Source: Meconema thalassinum (taxonomy: Eukaryota > Arthropoda > Insecta > Orthoptera > Tettigoniidae). From it: a stretch of DNA of 64,000 nucleotides. Made by a program: the position numbers and the translations under genes. Shown in pieces: positions 21,730 through 36,980 of this stretch. Location: NCBI GenBank assembly GCA_946902985.2, contig OX336388.2, positions 1,696,785,978-1,696,849,977 of the forward strand, written 5' to 3'. The number at the start of each line of letters is the position of its first letter. Within the stretch, counting starts at the first letter, position 1. The notes under the pieces are model-generated. The model made no database searches. It was not told where the DNA came from and saw only the letters and a list, made by a program, of their open reading frames with translations.

Positions 21730-23621
21730 CTATTTATGACAAGTCCCTGTAATTTCGATACAAATTATGGCAGGAATCTGTAACTTCGTTACTAATTATG
21801 ACAAGTTACTGTAATTTCGTTACAAATTATGGCAGGTAATTGTAATTTCGATACTAATTATGACAGGTAACATTAACTTCGATACTAATTATGACAAGTT
21901 TCAGTAACTTCGATACTTATTATGACAAGTAACTGTAAATTCGATTGTAATTATGACAGGTAACTGTAACGTCGTTACTAATTATGACAAGTAACTGTAA
22001 TTTTGATACAAATTTTGGCAGGTAACTGTAACTTCGATACTGATTATGACAGGTAACAGTAACTTCGATACTAATTATGACAGTAAACTGTAACTTCGTG
22101 ACTAATTATGACAAGTAACTGTAATTTCGATACAAATTATGACAGGTAACTGTAACTTCGTAACTAATTATGACAAGTAACTGTAATTCCGATACAAATT
22201 ATGACAGGTAACGGTATCTTCGTTACTAATTATGACAAGTAACTGTAATTTCGTTACAAATTATGGCAGGTAATTGTAATTTCGATACTAATTATGACAG
22301 TTAACAGTAACTTCGATACTAATTATGACAAGTAACAGTAACTTCGATACTTATTATGACAAGTAACTGTAACTTCGATACTAATTATGACAGGTAACTG
22401 TAACTTCGATACTAATTATGACAGGTAACTGTAACTTCGTTACTAATTATGACAAGTAACTGTAATTTCGTTACAAATTATGGCAGGTAATTGTAATTTC
22501 GATACTAATTATGACAGGTAACAGTAACTTCGATACTAATTATGACAAGTAACAGTAACTTCGATACTTATTATGACAAGTAACTGTAACTTCGATACTA
22601 ATTATGACAGGTAACTGTAACTTCGTTACTAATTATGACAAGTAACTGTAATTTCGATATAAATTTTGGCAGGTAACTGTAACTTCGATACTGATTATGA
22701 CAGGTAACAATAACTTCGATACTAATTATGACAGGAAACTGTAACTTCGTTACTAATTATGACAAGTAACTGTAATTTCGATACAAATTATGACAGGTAA
22801 CTGTAACTTCGATAATAATTATGACAGGTAACTGTAACTTCGTTACTAATTATGACAAGTAACTGTAATTTCGTTACAAATTATGGCAGGTAATTGTAAT
22901 TTCGATACTAATTATGACAGGTACCAGTAACTTCGATACTAATTATGACAAGTAACAGTAACTCCGATGCTTATTATGACAAGTAACTGTAACTTCGATA
23001 CTAATTATGACAGGTAACAGTAACTTCGATACTAATTATGACAGGAAACTGTAACTTCGTTACTAATTATGACAAGTAACTGTAATTTCGATATAAATTT
23101 TGGCAGGTAACTGTAACTTCGATACTGATTATGACAGGTAACAGTAACTTCGATACTAATTATGACAGGAAACTGTAACTTCGTAACTAATTATGACAAG
23201 TAACTGTAATTTCGATACAAATTATGACAGGTAACTGTAACTTCGTAACTTATTATGACAAGTAACTGTAATTCCGATACAAATTATGGCAGGTGACAGT
23301 ACCTTCGATACTAATTATGACAGGTAACTGTAACTTAGATACTAATTATGACAAGGAAGTGTAATTTCGATACTAATTATGGCAGGTAACTGTAACTTCG
23401 ATACTAATTATGACAGGTAACAGTAACTTCGATACTAATTATGACAAGTAACTATAACTTTTAATCAAATTATTACAGGTAACTGTAACTTCGATACTAA
23501 TTATGACAAGTAACAGTAATTTTCATAAAAAATTATGGTAGGTAACTGTAACTTCAATACTAATTATGACAGGTAACAGTAACTTCGATACTAATTATGA
23601 CAGGTTACTGTAACTTCGTTA
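21730..23621 (+). repeat. Satellite higher-order block, zone II copy 3 (1,892 bp)
   Basis: Both marker pairs (CTATTTATG at 21730 and 23622, ACAGTAAACTG at 22080 and 23972) give 1,892 bp, or 61 monomers plus one base. The order of variants follows copy 2 closely. Confidence 0.85.
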
Positions 23622-24230
23622 CTATTTATGACAAGTCCCTGAAATTTCGATACAAATTATGGCAGGTATCTGTAACTTCGTTACTAATTATGATAAGTAA
23701 CTGTAATTTCGTTACAAATTATGGCAGGTAATTGTAATTTCGATACTAATTATGACAGGTAACATTAACTTCGATACTAATTATGACAAGTAACAGTAAC
23801 TTCGATACTTATTATGACAAGTAACTGTAAATTCGATAGTAATTATGACAGGTAACTGTAACTTCGTTACTAATTATGACAAGTAACTGTAATTTCGATA
23901 CAAATTTTGGCAGGTAACTGTAACTTCGATACTGATTATGACAGGTAACAGTAACTTCGATACTAATTATGACAGTAAACTGTAACTTCGTGACTAATTA
24001 TGACAAGTAACTGTAATTTCGATACAAATTATGACAGGTAACTGTAACTTCGTAACTAATTATGACAAACAACTGTAATTCCGATACAAATTATGACAGG
24101 TAACGGTATCTTCGTTACTAATTATGACAAGTAACTGTAATTTCGTTACAAATTATGGCAGGTAATTTTAATTTCGATACTAATTATGACAGGTAACAGT
24201 TACTTCGATACTAATTATGACAAGTAACTG
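23622..24230 (+). repeat. Satellite higher-order block, zone II copy 4, partial
   Basis: The block starts as in the three earlier copies (CTATTTATGACAAGTCCCTG, then GATAAGTAAC, ACAGTAAACTG, GTAACGGTATC). It leaves the shared order at about 24,230, where an A-run monomer and TAATACAGG variants follow. This marks the right end of zone II. Confidence 0.75.
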
Positions 24231-25200
24231 TAACTTCGTTACTAATTATGACAAGTAACTCTAATTTTGATAAAAAATTATGGCAGGTAACTGTAACTTC
24301 GATACTTATTAATACAGGTAACTGTAACTTCGATACTAATTATGACAGGTTACTGTAACATCGTTACTAATTATGCCAAGTAACTGTAACTTCGATACTA
24401 ATTATGACAAGTAACTGTGATTTCGATACAAATTTTGGAAGGTAACTGTAACTTCGATACTAATTATGACAGGTATCAGTAACTTCGATACTAATTATGA
24501 AAAGTAACTGTAACTTCGATACTAATTTTGACAGGTAACGGTAACTTCGTTACTAATTATGTCAAGTAACTGTAACTTCGATACTAATTATGAGAAGTAA
24601 CTGTAACTTCGATACTTATTATGACAGGTAACTGTAACTTCATTACTAATTATGACAAGAAATTGTAACTTCGATACTAATTATGACAGGAAACTGTAAC
24701 TTCGATACTAATTATGACAAGTAACTGTAACTTCGATACTAATTATGACAAGTAACTGTAACTTCGATACTAATTATGACAGGTAACAGTAACTTCGGTA
24801 TTAATTATGACAAGTAACAGTAACTTCGATACTAATTATGACAAGTAACTGTAATTTCGATACAAATTTTGGCAGGTAAATGTAACTTCGATACTAATTA
24901 TGACAGGTAACAGTAACTTCGATACTGATTATCACACGTAACAGTAACTTCGTTACTAATTATGACAAGTAAGTGTAATTTCGATGCAAATTATGGCAGG
25001 TAACTGTAACTTCGATACTAATTATGACAGGTTACCCTAACTTCGATACTAATTATGACAGGTAACAGTAACTTCGATACTAATTATGGCAGGTAACTGT
25101 AACTTCGATACTAATTATGACAGGTAACAGTAACTTCGATACTAATTATGACAAGTAACTGTAACTTCGATACTAATTATGACAGGTAACTAACTTCGTT
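24231..25200 (+). repeat. Satellite segment between zones II and III
   Basis: Only 31-bp satellite monomers are present. The variant order here (A-run monomer, TTAATACAGG, TTACTGTAACATCG, ATGCCAAG) recalls sequence near 6,720-6,820 and 27,490-27,600, so it is built from the same block library. I found no long exact partner next to it. Confidence 0.7.
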
Positions 25201-28200
25201 ACGAATTATGACAAGTAACTGTAATTTCGTTACAAATTATGGCAGGTAATTGTAATTTCGATACTAATTATGACAGGTAACAGTAACTTCGATACTAATT
25301 ATGACAAGTAACAGTCACTTCGATACTTATTATGACAAGTAAATATAACTTCGATACTAATTATGACAGGTAACTGTAACTTCGTTACTAATTATGACAA
25401 GTAACTGTAATTTCGATACAAATTTTGGCAGGTAACTGTAACTTCGATACTGATTATGACAGGTAACAGTAACTTCGAAACTAATTATGACAGGAAACTG
25501 TAACTTCGTTACTAATTATGACAAGTAACTGTAATTTCGATACAAAATATGACAGGTAACTGTAACTTCGTAACTAATTATGACAAGTAACTGTAATTCC
25601 GATACAAATTATGGCAGGTAACAGTACCTTCGATACTAATTATGACAGGTAACTGTAACTTGGATACTAATTATGACAAGGAACTGTAATTTCTATACAA
25701 ATTATGGCAGGTAACTGTAACTTCGATACTAATTATGACAGGTAACAGTAACTTCGATACTAATTATGACAAGTAACTATAACTTCGAATCAAATTATGA
25801 CAGGTAACTGTAACTTCGATATTAATTATGAAAAGAAACTCTAACTTCGTTACTAATTATGACATGTAACAGTAATTTTGATAAAAAATTATGGTAGGTA
25901 ACTGTAACGTCAATACTAATTATGACAGGTAACAGTAACTTCGATACTAATTATGACAGTTAACTGTAACTTCGTTACTAATTATGACAAGTCCCTGTAA
26001 TTTCGATACAAATTATGGCAGGTAACTGTAACTTTGATACCAATTATGACAGGTAACAGGAACTTCGATACTAATTATGACAGGTAACTGTAACTTCGTT
26101 ACTAATTATGACAAGTAACTCAAATTTTAATAAAAAAAATTATGGCAGGTAACTGTAACATCGATACTAATTAATACAGGTAACAGTAACTTCGATACTA
26201 ATTATGTCAGGTTACTGTAACATCGTTATTAATTATGTAAAGTAACTGTATCTTCGATACTAATTAAGACAAGTAACTGTAACTTCGATACTTATTATGA
26301 CAGGTAACTGTCATTTCGATACAAATTATGGCAGGTAACTGTAACTTCGATACTAATTATGACAGGTAACAGTAACTTCGATACTAATTATGACAAATAA
26401 CTATAACTTCGATACAAATTATGACAGGTAACAGTAACTTCGATACTAATTATGACAAGAAACTCTAACTTCGTTACTAATTATGACATGTAACAGTAAT
26501 TTTGATAAAAAATTATGGTAGGTAACTGTAACTTCAATACGTATTATGACAGGTAACAGTAACTTCGATACTAATTATGACAGGTAATTGTAACTTCGAT
26601 ACTAATTATGACAAGTAACTTTAATTTCGATACTAATTATGGCAGGTAACTGTAACTTCGTTACTAATTATGACTAGTCCCTGTAATTTCGATACAAATT
26701 ATGGCAGGTAACTGTAACTTCGATACTAATTATGTCAGGTAACAGTAACTTCGATATTTATAATGACAGGTTACTGTAACATCGTAACTAATTATGTCAA
26801 GTAACTGTAACTTCGATACTAATTATGACAAGTAACTGTAACTTCGATACTTATTATGACAGGTAACTGTAACTTCATTACTAATTATGACAAGAAACTG
26901 TAACTTCGATACTAATTATGACAGGTAACAGTAACTTCGATATTAATTATGACAAGTAACAGTAACTTCGATACTAATTATGACATGTAACTGTAACTTC
27001 GATACTAATTATGACAGGTAACTGTAACTTCGTTACTAATTATGACAAGTAACTGTAATTTCGATAAAAATTATGGCAGGTAACTGTAACTTCGATACTA
27101 ATTATGACAGGTAACAGTAACTTCGATACTAATTATGACAGGTAACTGCAACTTCGTTACGAATTATGACAAGTAACTGTAATTTCTATACTAATTATGG
27201 CAAGTAACTGTAACTTCGTTACTAATTATGACAAGTAACTGTAACTTCGTTACAAATTATGGCAGGTAACAGTTATTTCGATACTAATTATGACAGGTAA
27301 CAGTAACTTCGATACTAATTATGTCAAGTAACAGTAACTTCGATACTAATTATGACAAGGAACTGTAATTTCGATACAAATTATGGCAGGTAACGGTAAC
27401 TTTGATACTAATTATGACAGGTAACAGTAACTTCGATACTAATTATGACAAGTAACTGTAACTTCGTTACTAATTAAGACAAGTAATTCTAATTTTGATA
27501 AAAAATTATGGCAGGTAACTGTAACTTCGATACTAATTAATACAGGTAACAGTAACTTCGATACTAATTATGACAGGTTACTGTAACATCGTTACTAATT
27601 ATGTCAAGTAACTGTAACTTCGATACTAATTATGACAAGTAACTGTAACTTCGATACTTATTATGGCAGGTAACTGTAACTTCATTACTTATTATGACAA
27701 GAAACTGTAACTTCGATACTAATTATGACAGGTAACTGTAACTTCGATACTAATTATGACAAGTAACTGTAACTTCAATACTAATTATGACAAGTAACTG
27801 TAACTTCGATACTAATTATGACGGGTAACAGTAACTTCGATATTAATTATGACAAGTAACAGTTACTACGATACTAATTATGACAAGTAACTGTAATTTC
27901 GATACAAATTTTGGCAGGTAACTGTAACATCGATACTAATTATGACAGGTAACAGTAACTTCGATACTTATTATGACAAGTAACTGTAACTTCGATACTA
28001 ATTATGACAGGTAACTGTAACTTCGTTACAAATTATGACAAGTAACTGTAATTTCGATAAAAATTATGGCAGGTTACTCTAACTTCGATACTAATTATGA
28101 CAGGTAACAGTAACTTCGATACTAATTATGGCAGGTAACTGTAACTTCGATACTAATTATGACAAGTAACAGTAACTTCGATACTAATTATGACAAGTAA

Positions 28201-28251
28201 CTGTAACTTCGATACTAATTATGACAGGTAACTAACTTCGTTACGAATTAT
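25201..28251 (+). repeat. Satellite higher-order block, zone III copy 1 (about 3.0 kb)
   Basis: The 29-bp variant (25187 and 28229) and TAACAGTCAC (25309 and 28351) are both 3,042 bp from their partners in the next block. The TAATACAGG marker (26172 and 29151) is 2,979 bp apart because of a two-monomer loss and a changed A-run. The match runs from about 25.2 to 27.2 kb; the rest resembles other blocks. Confidence 0.75.
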
Positions 28252-31200
28252 GACAAGTAACTGTAATTTCGTTACAAATTATGGCAGGTAATTGTAATTT
28301 CGATACTAATTATGACAGGTAACAGTAACTTCGATACTAATTATGACAAGTAACAGTCACTTCGATACTTATTATGACAAGTAAATATAACTTCGATACT
28401 AATTATGACAGGTAACTGTAACTTCGTTACTAATTATGACAAGTAACTGTAATTTCGATACTAATTATGACAGGAAACTGTAACTTCGTTACTAATTATG
28501 ACAAGTAACTGTAATTTTGATACAAATTATGACAGGTTACTGTAACTTCGTAACTAATTATGACAAGTAACTGTAATTCCGATACAAATTATGGCAGGTA
28601 ACAGTACCTTCGATACTAATTATGACAGGTAACTGTAACTTGAATACTAATTATGACAAGGAACTGTAATTTCTATACAAATTAAAGGGGTAACTGTAAC
28701 TTCGATACTAATTATGACAGGTAACAGTAACTTCGATACTAATTATGACAAGTAATTATAACTTCGAATCAAATTATGACAGGTAACTGTAACTTCGATA
28801 CTAATTATGAAAAGAAACTCTAACTTCGTTACTAATTATGACATGTAACAGTAATTTTGATAAAAAATTATGGTAGGTAACTATAACGTCAATACTAATT
28901 ATGACAGGTAACAGTAACTTCGATACTAATTATGACAGGTAACTGTAACTTCGTTACTAATTATGACAAGTCCCTGTAATTTCGATACAAATTATGGCAG
29001 GTAACTGTAACTTTGATACCAATTATGACAGGTAACAGGAACTTCGATACTAATTATGACAGGTAACTGTAACTTCGTTACTAATTATGACAAGTAACTC
29101 TAATTTTGATTTAAAAAATTATGGCAGGTAACTGTAACATCGATACTAATTAATACAGGTAACAGTAACTTCGATACTAATTATGTCAGGTTACTGTAAC
29201 ATCGTTACTAATAATGTAAAGTAACTGTATCTTCGATACTAATTAAGACAAGTAACTGTAACTTCGATACTTATTATGACAGGTAACTGTAATTTCGATA
29301 CAAATTATGGCAGGTAACTGTAACTTCGATACTAATTATGACAGGTAACAGTAACTTCGATACTAATTATGACAAGTAACTATAACTTCGATACAAATTA
29401 TGACAGGTAACAGTAACTTCGATACTAATTATGACAAGAAACTCTAACTTCGTTACTAATTATGACATGTAACAGTAATTTTGAAAAAAAAAATTGGTAG
29501 GTAACTGTAACTTCAATACGTATTATGACAGGTAACAGTAACTTCGATACTAATTATGACAGGTAATTGTAACTTCGTTACTAATTATGACAAGTAACTT
29601 CAATTTCGATATTAATTATGGCAGGTAACTGTAACTTCGTTACTAATTATGAGTAGTCCCTGTAATTTCGATACAAATTATGGCAGGTAACTGTAACTTC
29701 GATACTAATTATGTCAGGTAACAGTAACTTCGATATTTATAATGACAGGTTACTGTAACATCGTAACTAATTATGTCAAGTAACTGTAACTTCGATACTA
29801 ATTATGACAAGTAACTGTAACTTCGATACTTATTATGACAGGTAACTGTAACTTCATTACTAATTATGACAAGAAACTGTAACTTCGATACTAATTATGA
29901 CAGGTAACAGTAACTTCGATATTAATTATGACAAGTAACAGTAACTTCGATACTAATTATGACAAGTAACTGTAACTTCGATACTAATTATGACAGGTAA
30001 CTGTAACTTCGTTACTAATTATGACAAGTAACTGTAATTTCGATACAAATTATGGCAGGTAACTGTAACTTCGATACTAATTATGACAGGTAACAGTAAC
30101 TTCGATACTAATTATGACAGGTAACTGCAACTTCGTTACGAATAATGACAAGTAACTGTAATTTCTATACTAATTATGGCAAGTAACTGTAACTTCGTAA
30201 CTAATTATGGCAGGTAACTGTAACTTCGTTACTAATTATGACAGGTAACAGTAACTTCGATACTAATTATGACAGAAAACAGTAACTTCGATACTAATTA
30301 TGACTGGTAACAGTAACTTCGATAATAATTATGGCAGGTAACTGTATCTTCGATACTAATTATTACAGTTAACAGTAACTTCGTTACTAATTATGACAAG
30401 TAACTGTAATTTCGATACAAATTATGGCAGGTAACTGTAACTTCGATACTAATTATGACAGGTAACAGTAACTTCGATACTAATTATGACAGGAAACTGT
30501 AACTTCGTTACTAATTATGACAAGTAGCTGTAATTTCGATACAAATTATGACAGGTAACTGTATCTTCGTTACTAATTATGACAAGTAACTGTAATTTCG
30601 ATACAAATTATGGCAGGTAACTGTAACTTCGATACTAATTATGACAAGGAACTGTAATTTCGATACAAATTATGGCAGGTAATTGTAATTTCGATACTAA
30701 TTATGACAGGTAACAGTAACTTCGATACTAATTATGACAGGTAACTGTAGCTTCGTTACTAATTATGACAAGTAACTGTAATTTCGTTACAAATTATGGC
30801 AGGTAATTGTAACTTCGCTACTAATTATGACAGGTAACAGTAACTTCGATACTAATAATGACAAGTAACTGTAACTTCGGTACTAATTTTGACAGGTAAC
30901 TGTAACTTCGTTACTAATTATGACAAGTAGCTGTAATTTCGATACAAATTATGGCATGTAACTGTAACTTCATTACTAATTATGACAAGAAACTGTAACT
31001 TCGATACTAATTATGACAGGTAACAGTAACTTCGATATTAATTATGACAAGTAACAGTAACTTCGATACTAATTATGACAAGTAACTGTAACTTCGATAC
31101 TAATTATGACAGGTAACTGTAACTTCGTTACTAATTATGACAAGTAACTGTAATTTCGATACAAATTATGGCAGGTAACTGTAACTTCGATACTAATTAT

Positions 31201-33475
31201 GACAGGTAACAGTAACTTCGATACAAATTATGACAGGTAACTGAAACTTCGTTACTAATTATGACAAGTAACTGTAATTTCTATACTAATTATGGCAAGT
31301 AACTGTAACTTCGTTACTAATTATGACAAGTAACTGTAACTTCGTTACAAATTATGGCAGGTAACAGTAATTTCGATACTAATTATGACAGGTAACAGTA
31401 ACTTCGATACTAATTATGACAAGTAACAGTAACTTCGTTACTAATTATGACAAGTAACTGTAATTTCGATACAAATTATGGCAGGTAACTGTAACGTCGA
31501 TACTAATTATGACAGGTAACAGTAACTTCGATACTAATTATGACAGAAAACAGTAACTTCGATACTAATTATGACTGGTAACAGTAACTTCGATAATAAT
31601 TATGGCAGGTAACTGTATCTTCGATACTAATTATGACAGTTAACTGTAACTTCGTTACTAATTATGACAAGTAACTGTAATTTCGATACAAATTATGGCA
31701 GGTAACTCGAACTTCGATACTAATTAATACAGGTAACAGTAACTTCGATACAAATTATGACAGGTTACTGTAACATCGTTACTAATTATGACAAGTAACT
31801 GTAATTTCGTTACAAATTATGGCAGGTAATTGTAATTTCGATACTAATTATGACAGGTAACAGTAACTTCGATACTAATTATGGCAGGTAACTGTAACTT
31901 CGATACTAATTATGACAGGTAACAGTAATTTCGATACTAATTAAGACAAGTAACTGTAACTTCGATACTAATTATGACAAGTAACTATAATTTCGATACA
32001 AATTTTGGCAGGTAACAGTAACATCGATACTGATTATGACAGGTAACAGTAACATCGATACTAATTATGACAGGAAACTGTAACTTCGTTACTAATTATG
32101 ACAAGTAACTGCAATTTCGATACAAATTATGACAGGTAACTGTAACTTCGTAACTAATTATGACAAGTAACTGTAATTCCGAAACAAATTATGGCAGGTA
32201 ACAGTACCTTCGATACAAATTATGACATGTAAATGTAACTTCGATACTAATTATGACAAGGAACTGTAATTTCGATACAAATTATGGCAGGTAACTGTAA
32301 CATCGATACTAATTATGGCAGGTAACAGTAACTTCGATACTAATTATGACCAGTAACTATAACTTCGAATCAAATTATGACAGGTAATTGTAACTTCGAT
32401 TCTAATTATGACAAGAAACTCTAACTTCGTTACTAATTATGACAAGTAACAGTAATTTTGATAAAAATTATGGTAGGTAACTGTAACTTCAATACTAATT
32501 ACGACGGGTAACAGTAACTTCGATACTAATTATGACAGGTAACTGTAACTTCGTTACTACTTATGACAAGTCCCTGGAATTTCGATACTAAATATGGCAA
32601 GTAAAAGTAACTTCGATATTAATTATGACAGGTAACAGTAACTTCGATACTAATTATGACAAGTAACTGTAACTTCGATACTAATTATGACATGTAACTA
32701 TAACTTCGATACAAATTATGACAGGTAACTCTAACGTCGATACTAATTATGACAAGAAACTCTAATTTCGTTACTAATTATGACAAGTAACAGTAATTTT
32801 GATAAAAAATTATGGTAGGTCACTGTAACTTCAATACTAATTAAGACAGGTAACAGTAACTTCGATACTAATTATGACAGGTAACTGTAACTTCGTTACT
32901 AATTATGACAAGTAACTTTAATTTCGATACTAATTATGGCAGGTAACTGTAACTTCGTTACTAATTATGACAAGTCCCTATAATTTCGATACAAATTATG
33001 GCAGGTAACTGTAACTTCGATACTAATTATGTCAGGTAACAGTAACTTCGGTACTAATTATGACAGGAAACTGTAACTTCGATACTAATTATGACAAGTA
33101 GCTGTAATTTCGATACAAATTATGACAGGTAACTGTATCTTCGTTACTAATTATGACAAATAACTGTAATTTCGATACAAATTATGGCAGGAAACTGTAA
33201 CTTCGATATTAATTATGACAAGGAACTGTAATTACGATACAAATTATGGCAGGTAACTGTAACTTTGATACTAATTATGACAGGTAACAGTAACTTCGAT
33301 ACTAATTATGACAAGTAACTGTAACTTCGTTACTAATTATGAAAAGTAACTCTAAATTTGATAAAAAATTATGGCAGGTAACTGTAACTTCGATACTAAT
33401 TAATATAGGTAACAGTAACTTCGATACTAATTATGACAGGTTACTGTAACATCGTTACTAATTATGAAAAGTAAC
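28252..33475 (+). repeat. Satellite higher-order block, zone III copy 2 (about 5.2 kb)
   Basis: Four rare markers recur 5,276 bp further on: ATTAAAGGGG (28681 and 33957), the long A-run TTGAAAAAAA (29481 and 34757), GAGTAGTCCC (29651 and 34927), and TACTAATTTTGAC after CTTCGG (30881 and 36157). Close to the start the offset is 5,214 bp because this copy lacks two monomers near 28,460. The two copies agree closely until about 31,700, after which they diverge into different block orders. Confidence 0.85.
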
Positions 33476-36400
33476 TGTAATTTCGTTACAAATTATGGCA
33501 GGTAATTGTAATTTCGATACTAATTATGACAGGTAACAGTAACTTCGATACTAATTATGACAAGTAACAGTCACTTCGATACTTATTATGACAAGTAAAT
33601 ATAACTTCGATACTAATTATGACAGGTAACTGTAACTTCGTTACTAATTATGACAAGTAACTGTAATTTCGATACAAATTATGGCAGGTAACTGTAACTT
33701 CGATACTGATTATGACAGGTAACAGTAACTTCGATACTAATTATGACAGGAAACTGTAACTTCGTTACTAATTATGACAAGTAACTGTAATTTTGATACA
33801 AATTATGACAGGTTACTGTAACTTCGTAACTAATTATGACAAGTAACTGTAATTCCGATACAAATTATGGCAGGTAACAGTACCTTCGATACTAATTATG
33901 ACAGGTAACTGTAACTTGAATACTAATTATGACAAGGAACTGTAATTTCTATACAAATTAAAGGGGTAACTGTAACTTCGATACTAATTATGACAGGTAA
34001 CAGTAACTTCGATACTAATTATGACAAGTAATTATAACTTCGAATCAAATTATGACAGGTAACTGTAACTTCGATACTAATTATGAAAAGAAACTCTAAC
34101 TTCGTTACTAATTATGACATGTAACAGTAATTTTGATAAAAAATTATGGTAGGTAACTGTAACGTCAATACTAATTATGACAGGTAACAGTAACTTCGAT
34201 ACTAATTATGACAGGTAACTGTAACTTCGTTACTAATTATGACAAGTCCCTGTAATTTCGATACAAATTATGGCAGGTAACTGTAACTTTGATACCAATT
34301 ATGACAGGTAACAGGAACTTCGATACTAATTATGACAGGTAACTGTAACTTCGTTACTAATTATGACAAGTAACTCTAATTTTGATTTAAAAAATTATGG
34401 CAGGTAACTGTAACATCGATACTAATTAATACAGGTAACAGTAACTTCGATACTAATTATGTCAGGTTACTGTAACATCGTTACTAATTATGTAAAGTAA
34501 CTGTATCTTCGATACTAATTAAGACAAGTAACTGTAACTTCGATACTTATTATGACAGGTAACTGTAATTTCGATACAAATTATGGCAGGTAACTGTAAC
34601 TTCGATACTAATTATGACAGGTAACAGTAACTTCGATACTAATTATGACAAGTAACTATAACTTCGATACAAATTATGACAGGTAACAGTAACTTCGATA
34701 CTAATTATGACAAGAAACTCTAACTTCGTTACTAATTATGACATGTAACAGTAATTTTGAAAAAAAAAATTGGTAGGTAACTGTAACTTCAATACGTATT
34801 ATGACAGGTAACAGTAACTTCGATACTAATTATGACAGGTAATTGTAACTTCGTTACTAATTATGACAAGTAACTTCAATTTCGATATTAATTATGGCAG
34901 GTAACTGTAACTTCGTTACTAATTATGAGTAGTCCCTGTAATTTCGATACAAATTATGGCAGGTAACTGTAACTTCGATACTAATTATGTCAGGTAACAG
35001 TAACTTCGATATTTATAATGACAGGTTACTGTAACATCGTAACTAATTATGTCAAGTAACTGTAACTTCGATACTAATTATGACAAGTAACTGTAACTTC
35101 GATACTTATTATGACAGGTAACTGTAACTTCATTACTAATTATGACAAGAAACTGTAACTTCGATACTAATTATGACAGGTAACAGTAACTTCGATATTA
35201 ATTATGACAAGTAACAGTAACTTCGATACTAATTATGACATGTAACTGTAACTTCGATACTAATTATGACAGGTAACTGTAACTTCGTTACTAATTATGA
35301 CAAGTAACTGTAATTTCGATACAAATTATGGCAGGTAACTGTAACTTCGATACTAATTATGACAGGTAACAGTAACTTCGATACTAATTATGACAGGTAA
35401 CTGCAACTTCGTTACGAATAATGACAAGTAACTGTAATTTCTATACTAATTATGGCAAGTAACTGTAACTTCGTAACTAATTATGGCAGGTAACTGTAAC
35501 TTCGTTACTAATTATGACAGGTAACAGTAACTTCGATACTAATTATGACAGAAAACAGTAACTTCGATACTAATTATGACTGGTAACAGTAACTTCGATA
35601 ATAATTATGGCAGGTAACTGTATCTTCGATACTAATTATGACAGTTAACAGTAACTTCGTTACCAATTATGACAAGTAACTGTAATTTCGATACAAATTA
35701 TGGCAGGTAACTGTAACTTCGATACTAATTATGACAGGTAACAGTAACTTCGATACTAATTATGACAGGAAACTGTAACTTCGTTACTAATTATGACAAG
35801 TAGCTGTAATTTCGATACAAATTATGACAGGTAACTGTATCTTCGTTACTAATTATGACAAGTAACTGTAATTTCGATACAAATTATGGCAGGTAACTGT
35901 AACTTCGATACTAATTATGACAAGGAACTGTAATTTCGATACAAATTATGGCAGGTAATTGTAATTTCGATACTAATTATGACAGGTAACAGTAACTTCG
36001 ATACTAATTATGACAGGTAACTGTAGCTTCGTTACTAATTATGACAAGTAACTGTAATTTCGTTACAAATTATGGCAGGTAATTGTAACTTCGCTACTAA
36101 TTATGACAGGTAACAGTAACTTCGATACTAATAATGACAAGTAACTGTAACTTCGGTACTAATTTTGACAGGTAACTGTAACTTCGTTACTAATTATGAC
36201 AAGTAGCTGTAATTTCGATACAAATTATGGCATGTAACTGTAACTTCATTACTAATTATGACAAGAAACTGTAACTTCGATACTAATTATGACAGGTAAC
36301 AGTAACTTCGATATTAATTATGACAAGTAACAGTAACTTCGATACTAATTATGACAAGTAACTGTAACTTCGATACTAATTATGACAGGTAACTGTAACT

Positions 36401-36980
36401 TCGTTACTAATTATGACAAGTAACTGTAATTTCGATACAAATTATGGCAGGTAACTGTAACTTCGATACTAATTATGACAGGTAACAGTAACTTCGATAC
36501 AAATTATGACAGGTAACTGCAACTTCGTTACTAATTATGACAAGTAACTGTAATTTCTATACTAATTATGGCAAGTAACTGTAACTTCGTTACTAATTAT
36601 GACAAGTAACTGTAACTTCGTTACAAATTATGGCAGGTAACAGTAATTTCGATACTAATTATGACAGGTAACAGTAACTTCGATACTAATTATGACAAGT
36701 AACAGTAACTTCGTTACTAATTATGACAAGTAACTGTAATTTCGATACAAATTATGGCAGGTAACTGTAACTTCGATACTTATTATGACAGGTAACAGTA
36801 ACTTCGATACTAATTATGACAGAAAACAGTAACTTCGATACTAATTATGACTGGTAACAGTAACTTCGATAATAATTATGGCAGGTAACTGTATCTTCGA
36901 TACTAATTATGACAGTTAACTGTAACTTCGTTACTAATTATGACAAGTTACTGTAAATTCGATACAAATTATGGCAGGTA
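33476..36980 (+). repeat. Satellite higher-order block, zone III copy 3 (about 3.5 kb)
   Basis: This is the partner of 28,252-31,700 at an offset of 5,214 then 5,276 bp. Most differences noticed are single bases (for example AATAATGTAAAG near 29,210 versus AATTATGTAAAG near 34,490, and CTGAAACTTCG near 31,245 versus CTGCAACTTCG near 36,515). The shared order ends near 36,980. Confidence 0.85.
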
